From CAVPNY01 sp963706905 (GTDB lineage Bacteria; Chloroflexota; Anaerolineae; Anaerolineales; UBA4823), in assembly GCA_963706905.1 (NCBI GenBank), contig CAVPNY010000014.1, positions 108,571 to 172,570 on the forward strand: DNA of 64,000 bases. Reading direction: 5' to 3'. The notes beneath the pieces are model-generated. The model was not told the origin of the DNA. It saw nothing but the letters and a program-made list of their open reading frames with translations, and ran no database searches. Position numbers and translations under genes: made by a program. Below, piece by piece: positions 26,018 through 34,353 of this stretch (the first letter of the stretch is position 1; each line of letters begins with the position of its first letter).

Positions 26018-26338
26018 GTTCAGCCAGGCCGCACAGGATCATCGCCAGGCGCGGCGGCAGCCAGCGGGATGAAATCACCCCTGGCATGCTGCCGGACGAG
26101 GCGCGCAAGCTGTTCACAAACGCGAAGATCGGTGCAAGCATAATCAGCAACCAGAGCATGCCGGACAATATACCCTAGATAGATAACGAATGTCAACTTA
26201 GAAGCGCTAATATCTAGTACTTCATCAAAAAAGTTTTATTAGGTAGCACGATTTGAGCAAGATCTGGCACAGCTCGACAAAGCCCATCCAAGGATTAAAA
26301 CCTAAGACAAGAGCAGGAAAAACCTTGAACAAATAGCC
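26018..26338. other. Intergenic region between the winged-helix gene and the integrase remnant
   Basis: About 320 bp. On the minus strand, roughly 26008-26160 is open for a 51-aa product with one hydrophobic segment that overlaps the winged-helix start, but it has no RBS. No other structure was recognised. Confidence 0.35.
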
Positions 26339-27304
26339 TCACTCATGCAGTGCGCTGCGCACTGCATTGGGTCCGCAATTGAGCACGTGGGTATATATCA
26401 TGGTCGTCTTTACATCTTAATGCTCTAATAGCTCCTGGACTGAACGGATATCATGACCCGCTTCATGCAGGTTATTGGCAAAGCAATGGTGGAAGGTATG
26501 TGGGCCAACATTTTTATGAATTTCTGCTTTGATGGCCGCCTGGCGAACGGCTTTTTGCAAAACGCTCTCGTGCCTAGGTTGGCGTTTCATTCTTCCATCG
26601 TATGGATCAGGTGAGAGATTGCTCGAAGGAAAAATGAATTGCCAGGTCCATTCTTTCGCAGCATTAGGATACTTCTGTGCCAGGGCATAGGGAAGGGACG
26701 CTTCTCTGTATCCGAAAGCAAGGTCGCGCTCTTGAAGGTGTTTTACAGCCTGGAGTTGAGCTTGCAGGGACAGTTCAAGCGTTGCCAGCAGCATGGTTGT
26801 GCGATCATGCATTCCTTTGGGGTAACGCACTATTATCTGGTGTTATTCAAAGTCCAGATCTTTCACCCGCAAACGTAAGCACTCCATCAAACGTAAACCG
26901 GAGCCATACAATAACTGAGCAATCAGGAGGGTTTCTCCGCTCATCTGGTGCAGCACTCGCTCGACCTCAGCCTTTGGAAGCACAGTCGGTAGATGTTTTG
27001 GCCTTCTCGCATGGACTGACTGAAATGTCAAATCGAGCGGTAAGTCAAGCACTTCACGGTAGAGAAATAGAAGTGCGCTCAGCGCCTGGTATTGTGTTGA
27101 TGCAGTGACCTTTTTCTTGGTAGCCAAATGGGTGAGAAATTGTTCGATCTCCGAGCCTCCCATTTCGTTCGGGTGGCGTTTGTTTTGGAACAGGATGTAT
27201 TGTTTGATCCAATACAGATACGATTTCTCAGTCCGGTAGGCGTAATTCTTCAACCGCATCCGATCACGAACCTGGTCAAGAAGTCTTTTTTTCTGTGGAA
27301 GCAT
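26339..27304 (-). pseudogene. Integron-type tyrosine recombinase with two in-frame TAA codons
   Basis: A single frame of 322 codons with TAA at 26843-26845 and at 26417-26419. The content is a full integron integrase: N-terminal core-binding domain (LLDQVRDRMRLKNYAYRTEKSYLYWIKQYI), catalytic Arg in YGSGLRLMECLRLRVKDLDF, the integron-specific insert (KEWTWQFIFPSS), and IYTHVL with the catalytic Tyr after the second stop. The HxxR box reads HTFHH instead of HTLRH, so a catalytic Arg is lost as well. It is inactive. Confidence 0.85.
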
Positions 27305-27366
27305 GCCAGCCTCGATGTATAATTATTATAGGCCTGTGTATAGCTAGATTTACCGCAAGGTGGCGT

Positions 27367-27824
27367 GTTATGCACGAGTTAGGCCCTGGAAGTACAGAGA
27401 GGAGAGCACGATGAGCAACGAACATGTGGCCCCTGAGACGAAAGGTGTTACGGTGAAGTTACTTACAACGGTTGACCTTGGCCCTGAGATCGAGGGCATG
27501 GCAGGGCGCCAACTTCGAATGCGTATGGTGACCTTCGAGCCTGGAGGCGTCTTCGGCCCGATTCACGACCATAAAGACAGACCAGGAATCGTCTACATAC
27601 TGGAAGGAACGATCACTGACCATCGAAATGGAGTCGCTACGGACTATAGGCCGGGAGTGGGCTGGCCCGAGGATAGGAACACTACACACTGGCTTGAGAA
27701 CAGAGGACGATTCCGGCAGTGGAGATTTCGGTCGATATAGTCAGGCAAGAGTAAGCTCAGGCCTGCCAAGGATTCAAGAAATTTGAGATTGTCGGGAACA
27801 AAGACTCAAAAGCCTGGGCCTAAC
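27367..27824 (+). mobile_element. Probable integron gene cassette remnant
   Basis: GTTAGGC (27378-27384) fits the attC R' core GTTRRRY, and GCCTAAC (27818-27824) fits R'' (RYYYAAC). Between them lies one cupin gene that starts 27 bp after the first core, as in cassettes. The integrase gene is next door and divergent. The right part of the second attC was not found, so the cassette is truncated. Confidence 0.5.
27411..27754 (+). pseudogene. Cupin-domain protein, frameshifted near the end
   Basis: Start chosen at MSNEHVAPE after GAGGAGA. The cupin core is visible: FGPIHDHKDRPGIVYILEGTITDH, then GVGWPEDRNTTHWLEN, with metal-ligand histidines. Near 27705 the frame slips. The other frame continues TIPAVEISVDIVRQE to a TAA at 27752-27754, the usual ending for such a protein. 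Small single-domain cupins bind a metal and are often sensors or isomerases; the substrate is unknown. Confidence 0.78.
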
Positions 27825-27841
27825 ACATATAGAATAACCTT

Positions 27842-28240
27842 GTGCAGAATTTCAATCACCCGGTCCGCAGATTCACCCGCAATACCGTCATCCTCTTGAT
27901 TGTCCTTGGGATGATTGGGGCGATCATCCTGGAGAGGCAGACGCATATCCTCCAAAAAACGATCGATGACCGGATCTATGATAACCGTGGACATTACCTG
28001 AGCTGCGAGGAGCTGCCAGCGTTGTCTGATGTCGAGCGGATTGTGGCGGAACACCACAGCCTGATTCAAGCCATCGAACGGGTAAATCCAGGGTTTATCT
28101 TTGTAACCATTAATTCCCCCTGTCCTGGAAAAGGCGAGCTTATCTTTGAATACCCGTCACACCAAAACAGGCTGCAAATTGAAGTATTAATCGGGGGCGA
28201 TACCTTTTTCGGAATTCCGTACCGGATGATAAATATCTGA
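27842..28240 (+). CDS. Small membrane-anchored protein of unknown function
   Basis: A 132-aa ORF from a GTG. A hydrophobic segment (TVILLIVLGMIGAIILE) near residue 18 is followed by a soluble domain with LSDVERIVAEHHSLIQAIERVNPGFIFVTINSPCPGKGELIFEYPSHQNRLQIEVLIGGDTFFGIPYRMIN. The GDTFFGIPYR ending looks conserved. The start lacks an SD and lies 18 bp after the attC-like GCCTAAC, so the original start may have been lost. No function is assigned. Confidence 0.55.
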   Translation: MQNFNHPVRRFTRNTVILLIVLGMIGAIILERQTHILQKTIDDRIYDNRGHYLSCEELPALSDVERIVAEHHSLIQAIERVNPGFIFVTINSPCPGKGELIFEYPSHQNRLQIEVLIGGDTFFGIPYRMINI

Positions 28241-28295
28241 GGTGAGTTGCCGCAGGCGGGGAAGCAGTATCTATCCACCGAATTCCATGTACAAG

Positions 28296-28481
28296 CTACA
28301 TTGACAACCCACTTAGGATCAGCATGATAAACAGACGCTTGCCTGTCATTCTGAGCCGAAGACCGCGGTATTTTGTGTACAGGAAGAGGATCGCCGCAAT
28401 GATGACGAGAAAGACCGCAACCGTTCCAACCCGCTTGAGGATGCCTGCCGTCAGTTCAGGCTGACTTTGATTGGGCTTCAC
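28296..28481 (-). pseudogene. N-terminal fragment of an ICMT-like methyltransferase
   Basis: QPELTAGILKRVGTVAVFLVIIAAILFL resembles the N-terminus of isoprenylcysteine-carboxylmethyltransferase-like membrane enzymes. The rest is replaced by CGGCTCAGAATGACAGG, a dispersed-repeat motif. A fuller relative lies at 31244-31859. Confidence 0.45.
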
Positions 28482-28503
28482 CGAAGCCCCTCATCATGCG
28501 GCT

Positions 28504-28680
28504 TCACATATCTTCTGGATTACACCCTTCGTCACCCATTTGCTGCATCATGTTTGCCATCATGCGTGACATCATTGTCGGAATAATCTTGCAAAGGATA
28601 GCCACTGCAATCCCACCGGCGGTTGCCCCCAGCAACGCGGCGAGGATATATCCACTACTTGGGGACCTGCTTTTATTCAT
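28504..28680 (-). CDS. Small membrane protein, last gene of the ECF operon
   Basis: A 58-aa protein (start MNKSRSPSS after AGGAGA). One glycine-rich helix (GYILAALLGATAGGIAVAILCKII, with GxxxG-like spacing) is followed by a Met-rich tail (PTMMSRMMANMMQQMGDEGC). Met and Cys clusters suggest metal or redox sensing. It follows DUF2892 by 71 bp. Confidence 0.65.
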   Translation of the reverse strand: MNKSRSPSSGYILAALLGATAGGIAVAILCKIIPTMMSRMMANMMQQMGDEGCNPEDM

Positions 28681-28751
28681 TCGATTTCTCCTGATGTTGC
28701 ACTGGAGATCATTCAATATAGATTATCACCTTTCACTGATCCCAATATAGA

Positions 28752-28997
28752 TCATCGTATATTTGCATGCAATACCCTTTCCGGCTTTTTTGCATCGATC
28801 TCCAGTTTCCGTTTCAAACCCATTGGACGCAGGAACAGGTCTGCCGGACACCAGTTGGTAAAGGCGCTTTGCAAAATCACCACCCCCATCAAGGCAACTA
28901 AAACCAGTCCGCCCGTGAGATCGCCCCAGAAGGCAATCGCCGTAAAGATCAAGATCAGGATGCCACGGAATATGTCTCTACCGTTTTCCAGGGACAT
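28752..28997 (-). CDS. DUF2892 membrane protein
   Basis: An 81-aa protein with two hydrophobic helices and the family tail SAFTNWCPADLFLRPMGLKRK (the CP motif of DUF2892/YgaP-like proteins, often fused to rhodanese). AAGGAGA precedes the ATG. It lies 13 bp after the LiaI-like gene in the sigma-factor operon. The family is linked to sulfur or cysteine redox in other genomes. Confidence 0.85.
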   Translation of the reverse strand: MSLENGRDIFRGILILIFTAIAFWGDLTGGLVLVALMGVVILQSAFTNWCPADLFLRPMGLKRKLEIDAKKPERVLHANIR

Positions 28998-29010
28998 GAT
29001 TTATATCTCC

Positions 29011-29391
29011 TTACACGCCTGCTTGCAGGTTTTCAGCGCCGGTTCTGTGAATTCGCAGCATTGAGCGTACCAGCAATATGGAGCCGAGCACGATCAGCAA
29101 GATGGCAAAAATCACCCAGTCAGATAATTCGAACGGCAAATCCAGGTACAGATCCGCCAGTTCCAGACTGCCCCACACCAGTGCAAGAATGCCGAGGATG
29201 GTTGTACCTCCCCTGGTAGGTATACCTTTCAGCGATCGGACCCCATTCAAGCCTAGTAAGATCAGGCCAGTCCCGAGAATCCCGATGCCTGCCGGCACAA
29301 AGTCGAACAGGATCGTAATGCCCCAGAGGATGAGGAGCAATCCCCACGCAACTGTTTCAAGCATGCTATTCAATGACTTTTTGTCATCCAT
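29011..29391 (-). CDS. LiaI/LiaF-like transmembrane protein
   Basis: A 126-aa protein with four predicted helices: TVAWGLLLILWGITILF, GIGILGTGLILLGLNGV, TTILGILALVWGSLELA and WVIFAILLIVLGSILLV. The repeated G-x-x-L-I-x-x-G pattern is that of LiaI-LiaF-like transmembrane regions, which sense membrane stress in other bacteria. It is the third gene of the ECF sigma operon. Confidence 0.75.
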   Translation of the reverse strand: MDDKKSLNSMLETVAWGLLLILWGITILFDFVPAGIGILGTGLILLGLNGVRSLKGIPTRGGTTILGILALVWGSLELADLYLDLPFELSDWVIFAILLIVLGSILLVRSMLRIHRTGAENLQAGV

Positions 29392-29413
29392 CGTCGCCTC
29401 CTATAAATGACAC

Positions 29414-29674
29414 TTACGGACTGCACGCACATTGGTTATCAGTCGCGCTTGCAGGAATGTACGCAGCACGGCCGATTTCGGCAGCAAACGCATCCATTTT
29501 CGTGGCTGCACCTTGTCTGACCCTACTCCCGATATCAATTGCCTCCGTGATTTCTTCGGCATCGGCTCCGCATTTAAGGGCCGTGCGAAGGTTGCGTTCC
29601 AGGCAAGGCTGGCAATTAGCGCTCACCGATGCGCCGACGGCAATCAAAGCCAGGGTATGGTTGTCGAGTTTCAT
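29414..29674 (-). CDS. AhpD-like / carboxymuconolactone decarboxylase family protein
   Basis: An 86-aa small CMD protein. The redox CxxC is in SANCQPCLERNL, and the helix EEITEAIDIGSRVRQGAATKMDAF follows the AhpD fold. Two further cysteines at the end (QCACSP) are unusual. It may act as a thiol reductase or sensor. It follows the sigma factor by 84 bp. Such CMD proteins sit next to ECF factors in several bacterial lineages. Confidence 0.87.
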   Translation of the reverse strand: MKLDNHTLALIAVGASVSANCQPCLERNLRTALKCGADAEEITEAIDIGSRVRQGAATKMDAFAAEIGRAAYIPASATDNQCACSP

Positions 29675-29758
29675 AGCCGTTTATCTCCTTTCTATCCATA
29701 TAGACGGAGGCAGGCCAGGAAAAGATACACCTTCAATTATTCAATTTTGCGATATTTC

Positions 29759-30310
29759 TCAGAGCCAGTCTTCAGCCTTGCATTGAGCTCTAAGCTCCTG
29801 CAAAAGTCTAGTCCTCCCCCGGTACAATCTGATTTTGAGCACATCTAGACTTAACCCTAGTATCTCGGCAATCTCATTGTTTGGCACCTGTTCCAGCTCA
29901 CTGAGCACAACTACAGTTCGATAGTTCGTTGGAAGGCGCTTAACATAATCCAAAAAACACTGGAACATCTCTTTCTGCATGAGTTGTTGCTCAAGCGAAG
30001 GAGTCTCTGCTCCTGTCCACATATCCTTGTCCTCTGGTTCGGTTGACTCATCTAACAAAATGAGCTCAGTGTTTTGCCGGAAGGACAAAGTCCGGATTTT
30101 GTCGATGGCTGTATTGGTGGCGATGCGATATAACCACGTCGACAGTTGAGACTCGCCCCGGAATGTTTTCAAACCTTGACTGACCTTAACGAAAACCTCT
30201 TGGGCCAGGTCCTCAGCCTCAAGCTCGCCCACCAGGTGTACCAAATAGCGGTGTATGCGCGGTTGATAGAGGTCGTAGATTTTCTGGAACTCCAATTCAC
30301 CAACATCCAT
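29759..30310 (-). CDS. ECF sigma-70 family RNA polymerase sigma factor
   Basis: A 183-aa protein with region 2 (FQKIYDLYQPRIHRYLVHL...DLAQEVFVKVSQGL...STWLYRIATNTAIDKIR) and region 4 (RLPTNYRTVVVLSELEQVPNNEIAEILGLSLDVLKIRLYRGRTRLLQEL). The operon below it holds an AhpD-like thiol protein, a LiaI-like membrane protein, DUF2892 and a Met/Cys-rich small membrane protein. No classical anti-sigma factor is present, so the thiol or membrane proteins may control its activity. Confidence 0.92.
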   Translation of the reverse strand: MDVGELEFQKIYDLYQPRIHRYLVHLVGELEAEDLAQEVFVKVSQGLKTFRGESQLSTWLYRIATNTAIDKIRTLSFRQNTELILLDESTEPEDKDMWTGAETPSLEQQLMQKEMFQCFLDYVKRLPTNYRTVVVLSELEQVPNNEIAEILGLSLDVLKIRLYRGRTRLLQELRAQCKAEDWL

Positions 30311-30354
30311 CCTGATTTACTCCTATTGGAAAACGAACGATATACCTTTTAGGG

Positions 30355-30387
30355 GGGTGCAACGCACTACTTGAGTGTGTTGCACCC
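30355..30387. repeat. Hairpin upstream of the ECF sigma gene
   Basis: A 14-bp stem with one G-T pair (30355-30368 with 30374-30387) and 5-nt loop. It may end the upstream lipoprotein transcript or lie in the sigma leader. No T-tract is present on the minus strand. Confidence 0.5.
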
Positions 30388-30541
30388 AAGCGCGGCCCAA
30401 CCTGCGCGCGGAGATGTCTGGGAAGGGCTCTTTTCTATGATCCGACCATCATCCCTGGATGAGCGGCAGTCTGCCCTGGGCAATTAACGCACGCGTGTTG
30501 CAGAAGCCAAAGCGTTGACGAAAATCCGCATGATTGACGAG

Positions 30542-31219
30542 TTACATCTTGGACAGAATGTCCGCCTTCTTGGCCTCGTAATCGCTTTCTGTGATCAGGC
30601 CCTGATCCAGCAAGGACTTGAGCTGTTCCAATTTGGTCTGAGCGTCTTCCGCCGCCGTAGTTGCCGCAACCGGCGCCCCGACCGGCGCCGGTGTTTGCGC
30701 TGTCGCCTGGGCTTCTACAACTTGCGTCTTCTTCTTGGATGAGCGACCCAGCCACATGCCCAGCAAGAGGATCAAGGCGACGAGCAAGACAATCGGCAGC
30801 ACACAGAACAAAAATATGCCCTTGGCGATGAAGGTTGTAGCAAAAGGGACGATATTGTACGTGATAACGCCTTCGATGGTCGACCCCGGATCCTGCTGAA
30901 CTTGAATATCCTCACTCGATAGGATCACATCCCCGTGCACGACAGCTCCCTCTGCCATGTAGAGTGCTCCCGAAGTCAAAACCACATCCCCGCCTACCTC
31001 GGCATTTGGCCCAATATGCAAGGCTCCACTGGTGAGGATGATCGTTCCAGTCACCCGGCTGCCTTCCTGTAGCAAGACCGAGCCCGAGGTGACGAACAGG
31101 TTGCCCCGCAAGGTATCCCCGGGCTGCACGACATAATTCCCTTCGAAGGACGCCGACATGCAGCCGCTGAGCAGCAGGGCTGCTAACAAAAGAATGGTCA
31201 AGGTCAATTTATGCTTCAT
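30542..31219 (-). CDS. Bactofilin-like lipoprotein with C-terminal SHOCT domain
   Basis: A 225-aa protein. Lipobox LLSGC (Cys20). Residues 30-110 are right-handed-beta-helix repeats of the polymer-forming (bactofilin) kind: DTLRGNLFVTSGSVLLQEGSRVTGTIILTSGALHIGPNAEVGGDVVLTSGALYM. Then come a transmembrane helix (FLFCVLPIVLLVALILLLGMWLG), an Ala/Pro linker and a SHOCT domain (KLEQLKSLLDQGLITESDYEAKKADIL). The beta helix may assemble outside the membrane. Confidence 0.85.
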   Translation of the reverse strand: MKHKLTLTILLLAALLLSGCMSASFEGNYVVQPGDTLRGNLFVTSGSVLLQEGSRVTGTIILTSGALHIGPNAEVGGDVVLTSGALYMAEGAVVHGDVILSSEDIQVQQDPGSTIEGVITYNIVPFATTFIAKGIFLFCVLPIVLLVALILLLGMWLGRSSKKKTQVVEAQATAQTPAPVGAPVAATTAAEDAQTKLEQLKSLLDQGLITESDYEAKKADILSKM

Positions 31220-31243
31220 GTTTATCTCTCCTTATTTCTGAAG

Positions 31244-31859
31244 TCATGCATTTCGTAATTTCGGAAAAAACCTGCCGGTCCTTTGCATGTAAGCTGTGTA
31301 TTCCTTGCCAAACCTTTCAATCATCATCTGCTCCTCCCTGGGGAGGCGGGCAACTGAGCTTGCAATCATGACGACTGCCAGAACGATAAAGACCCAGTTG
31401 GCGGTCACCAGGGCCAGGCTTATCCCGTAGCCGATCATAGCTGTGTAGAGTGGGTGGCGTACCCGGGCGTAAGGTCCCGTGGTCACCAGGTGATGTTCGT
31501 CGCGCAGCTGCAGTTGAGGCGACCACTCTCTCCCAAGCGCAATCTGGGTCCATGTCCACAGCCCCAGGCTGGCGAGTCCCAAAGCAAACCCGGCCCAACG
31601 CAGCCAGTCTGGAAGTGGGACTGAGAGGGCTTCCAGCCAGGGTGGATTGATGGCATACACCACCAGCCAGGCGAGCAGGAGGCAGCCCATTAATACCCGG
31701 AAGGCGAACATTCCTTTCCCTTCGCGTTCCACAGCCTGACGATCGGGCATCAGGCGCTCCCCAGCCCGCCGAACCCTGCAGCGCAAAGACTATGCGCATC
31801 ATTAACACTCCGGCAAGCAGAACCCAAAAGGCGAGGCGAAAGATGGTTTCGGTTGACAC
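31244..31859 (-). pseudogene. ICMT/PEMT-like membrane methyltransferase, frameshifted
   Basis: The N-terminus (STETIFRLAFWVLLAGVLMMRIVFAL) lies in one frame down to about 31775. The remainder (RRAGERLMPDRQAVEREGKGMFAFRVL...REEQMMIERFGKEYTAYMQRTGRFFP) lies in another. The TTGPYARVRHPLYTAMI motif and the RPREEQMM-like segment mark the isoprenylcysteine-carboxylmethyltransferase/PEMT fold. Merged length is about 205 aa with four to five helices. Apart from the indel it appears intact. Confidence 0.82.
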
Positions 31860-32357
31860 CAGCGACCCTACTTAATAACAACCAATGGTTTGATGCAGCA
31901 ACCAGATAAACTGCTCGGCTCGGTTACGCAATGCCGGTCGGATAGACTGGTGATACATCCCATCGATCCGGGTTGGATATGCCAATTCAGGATTGAAACT
32001 GCGTTGTCTGGATTTGTACACCTTCCGCCGCAAGCTGTCCCTGTGTTTAGCGGCCAAGTTTAATTAATTGTATACCTAAATCACCAAATCGGAAGCACCA
32101 CCGCCGCGAGGGTGCTTGTCAAGGTAGGTTAATTGAGGGCGGATCTGCCATGCGACCCGAGTTCGGAGCGCTATTGCGTAGTCGAGGGTGTTGGTTGCAG
32201 CCGCTGTGCGCTGCAACCAACGCGCCGCTAGGAAGCCCTTTGCCCCAGAACTGACATACACCCGCCGCGAGAGTCTGCCTTAAGACTGTTAAGCAGAATC
32301 TCTTCACCCCTTGACTTTCCAGCCAAATCGATCTATTATATTTAAAGTAAATATATT
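31860..32357. other. Long intergenic region with hairpin and direct repeats
   Basis: Nearly 500 bp without a recognisable gene. CCGCCGCGAG occurs at 32101-32110 and 32262-32271. Between them a 12-bp stem with an 8-nt loop lies at 32190-32221. The function is unknown. Confidence 0.4.
32190..32221. repeat. Palindrome inside the 32-kb intergenic region
   Basis: GTTGGTTGCAGC (32190-32201) pairs with 32210-32221. It could be a terminator stem or repeat; no T-tract follows on either strand. Confidence 0.5.
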
Positions 32358-32385
32358 TATAGGAAATATATGTATAGGAAATATA
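32358..32385 (+). promoter_or_regulatory. Direct repeats at the PadR start (possible operator)
   Basis: TATAGGAAATATA occurs twice at 15-bp spacing (32358-32370 and 32373-32385), directly in front of the PadR ATG. The AT-rich sequence is of the sort PadR proteins bind. Confidence 0.45.
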
Positions 32386-32387
32386 AC

Positions 32388-32750
32388 ATGGACGAACCCG
32401 AAATGAACAAGCGACTTCCCCTCTCTCCCGCCGCCTTCTCGATCCTGCTGGCCCTCAAAGGCGGCGACAAGCACGGTTACACCATCATGCGCGCCGTGTA
32501 CGAGCAGTCCGACGGGGCGGTGAAGCTGCTGCCGGGCACGCTGTACAACCTGCTCAAACGCATGCTGGAAGATGGCTGGATCGAAGAGCTGGATGAGCGT
32601 CCCGACCCGGCATTGGACGACGAGCGCCGGCGCTATTACCGCCTGACAGCCCTGGGCGAGAAGGTCGCCAGCCAGGAAGCCGAACGGCTGTCAAACCTGG
32701 TGCGCACCGCCCAACGGCAGGGAGTACTTTCCTGGCACGAGGAACTGTGA
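32388..32750 (+). CDS. PadR-family transcriptional regulator
   Basis: About 120 aa from MDEPEMNKRL, after AGGAAAT. The winged helix is clear: LSPAAFSILLALKGGDKHGYTIMRAVYEQSDGAVKLLPGTLYNLLKRMLEDGWIEEL, then RRRYYRLTALGEKVA. The stop overlaps the ATG of the membrane protein (TGATG), so the two are coupled. It most likely represses its own operon, responding to a membrane or drug stress. Confidence 0.92.
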   Translation: MDEPEMNKRLPLSPAAFSILLALKGGDKHGYTIMRAVYEQSDGAVKLLPGTLYNLLKRMLEDGWIEELDERPDPALDDERRRYYRLTALGEKVASQEAERLSNLVRTAQRQGVLSWHEEL

Positions 32751-33802
32751 TGCAGTCGCCTCTGTTGGTCTCCTCCGACTGGTTCTACCGCCGGCTGCTG
32801 GGATCCTACCCGGCTGCATTTCGGGAGCACTTCGCCGGTGATATGGCGCTGGTGTTCCAGGCGATGTGCCGGGAGGCCTACGCCGAGTCCGGCGCAGGCG
32901 GCCTGGTGCGGCTGTGGCTGCCCGTCCTGTGGGATTGGGCCTGGGCCGCGCTTTACCAATGGGAGCTTTACCTGTTCAAGCCAAGGAGGGAAATGATGCA
33001 AACAAATCCCATCGATCGTAGCGATGGAATCCTGCCGCTTTCAGCGGCGCAAACCGGCCTGGCCGTGCTGCCTTTCCTGCTGTTTGGCCTCAGCAGCCTG
33101 CTCAACAAGCTGGATATTCTTCCTATCGATCCTTCTAGCACGCCATTTGCCCAAATTCTGATCCTGAACCCGTTTCTCTTGTTCAACTGGCTGATCCTGG
33201 TCGGGCTGGGGATCAGCCTGTACCTGGGCTTTCCGCGCTGGGGATTCTCCTTCCTGGGTTGGGTAATCCTCTTCGTCTGGTGGTGGCAGGGTATGCGCTT
33301 CTCTGGCTACGAGATGGGTTGGTTGATCTGGCTGCCCCCTCTGGCGGTGGTTTTGATTGCCCTCCTGGCGCGGCGCTCGATCCAGCCCCTGCGCAGCCTG
33401 TTGAGCGGCTTGTGGCAGGATTGGACCTTGCTTGCTTTTGCCGTCTACATCTTGTACAGCTTTGTCTTCATGCTCTATGACTCAAACCACAATCCCTACC
33501 TGATGATCTTGATCACCGCCTCTACGCTCGCCGTGAGCCTGGGCGCATGGGGCTATTTCCGCGCCAATTCCCCACTGCGCCGGGTGCTGTATCTGATCGG
33601 TGGGCTGCTGCTGGCAACCATCATCTCGATCATCGACAACCTCACCTGGGATTTCAGCGCCTACTATAATTTGCCCAAGGGTGGAGAGAACGCCAACCTG
33701 ATCGGGATTGTCTTTTTCGCCGTCCTGGCGCTGCTGATGGCAGGCATTGGGCTACTGGCCTATTGGCGATCCCAGAGAAAGAAAGAGACTTTGGAAGTTT
33801 AA
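32750..33802 (+). CDS. Multispan membrane protein coupled to PadR
   Basis: A 350-aa protein. The N-terminal 70 residues (FYRRLLGSYPAAFREHFAGDMALVFQAMCREAY) resemble the prefix domain found before PadR-associated permeases. At least seven hydrophobic segments follow (for example VLPFLLFGLSSLL, ILNPFLLFNWLILVGLGISLYL, FLGWVILFVWWW). No ATP-binding or MacB signature is seen, so this is not a complete ABC exporter. Its start overlaps the PadR stop. Confidence 0.78.
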   Translation: MQSPLLVSSDWFYRRLLGSYPAAFREHFAGDMALVFQAMCREAYAESGAGGLVRLWLPVLWDWAWAALYQWELYLFKPRREMMQTNPIDRSDGILPLSAAQTGLAVLPFLLFGLSSLLNKLDILPIDPSSTPFAQILILNPFLLFNWLILVGLGISLYLGFPRWGFSFLGWVILFVWWWQGMRFSGYEMGWLIWLPPLAVVLIALLARRSIQPLRSLLSGLWQDWTLLAFAVYILYSFVFMLYDSNHNPYLMILITASTLAVSLGAWGYFRANSPLRRVLYLIGGLLLATIISIIDNLTWDFSAYYNLPKGGENANLIGIVFFAVLALLMAGIGLLAYWRSQRKKETLEV

Positions 33803-33834
33803 TAAAACATCCAAAGTCTAAGACAAAGTCCAAG

Positions 33835-34353
33835 TCAGGACCCCGTCGGCGTCAATCCGGAGATACTGGATATTAGTCCTGCCGCGAGCAATTCGCCCGC
33901 CAGGCCGACGGCCATCAGCACCCCCGCAGCCACCCATTTAATCTTGCCCCAACGCACCAACCCATACACCCCCAACAGGAACCCGAGCGGGAACACGATG
34001 GCTATATAGAGCCATCCCGGGTACTCCCACAAACGATAATAGATTACTTTGAGAATGATCTCAAAACCCTGCATCACCAGGTTCACGCCGATCATGACGG
34101 CGAGCAGTTCCAGAAATGTAAGGGATAGACTGCGCACTTTGACCACCCAAAACATGCACAACACCCCGCCCAACATCGAGCCAGCCGGCACAATGAGGTA
34201 GAACAGCATGTTTGGCTCTTCCCCCGTGAGCCACCAGTCTTTCCACATCGTCAATCCGATGACAATGACGAAGAGGAACAGCAACACAGCCCAGAACCTC
34301 CAGGAACGGGTCGGAATCCTGCTGGTCTGATCTTCGTAATTCTCAGTCAGCAT
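33835..34353 (-). CDS. Membrane protein of unknown function
   Basis: About 172 aa from MLTENYEDQ, after GGGAGG; a longer reading to 34404 is unlikely. Five hydrophobic segments (FWAVLLFLFVIVIGLTM, MLFYLIVPAGSMLGGVLCMFWVV, LELLAVMIGVNLVMQGFEIIL, WLYIAIVFPLGFLLGVYGLV, WVAAGVLMAVGLAGELLAAGL) are seen. It overlaps the end of the CbrC gene by 11 bp. No family is recognised. Confidence 0.7.
   Translation of the reverse strand: MLTENYEDQTSRIPTRSWRFWAVLLFLFVIVIGLTMWKDWWLTGEEPNMLFYLIVPAGSMLGGVLCMFWVVKVRSLSLTFLELLAVMIGVNLVMQGFEIILKVIYYRLWEYPGWLYIAIVFPLGFLLGVYGLVRWGKIKWVAAGVLMAVGLAGELLAAGLISSISGLTPTGS

Noticed and set aside
26008..26160. 51-aa minus-strand ORF with a hydrophobic segment before the winged-helix gene
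   Set aside because: No ribosome binding site, overlap with the next start, and no recognisable conservation; kept only as a note.
23944..27304. Alternative genetic code in which TAA is sense
   Set aside because: Many intact genes in the window end in TAA, and the three in-frame TAA codons lie in genes with other signs of decay or in a single esterase.
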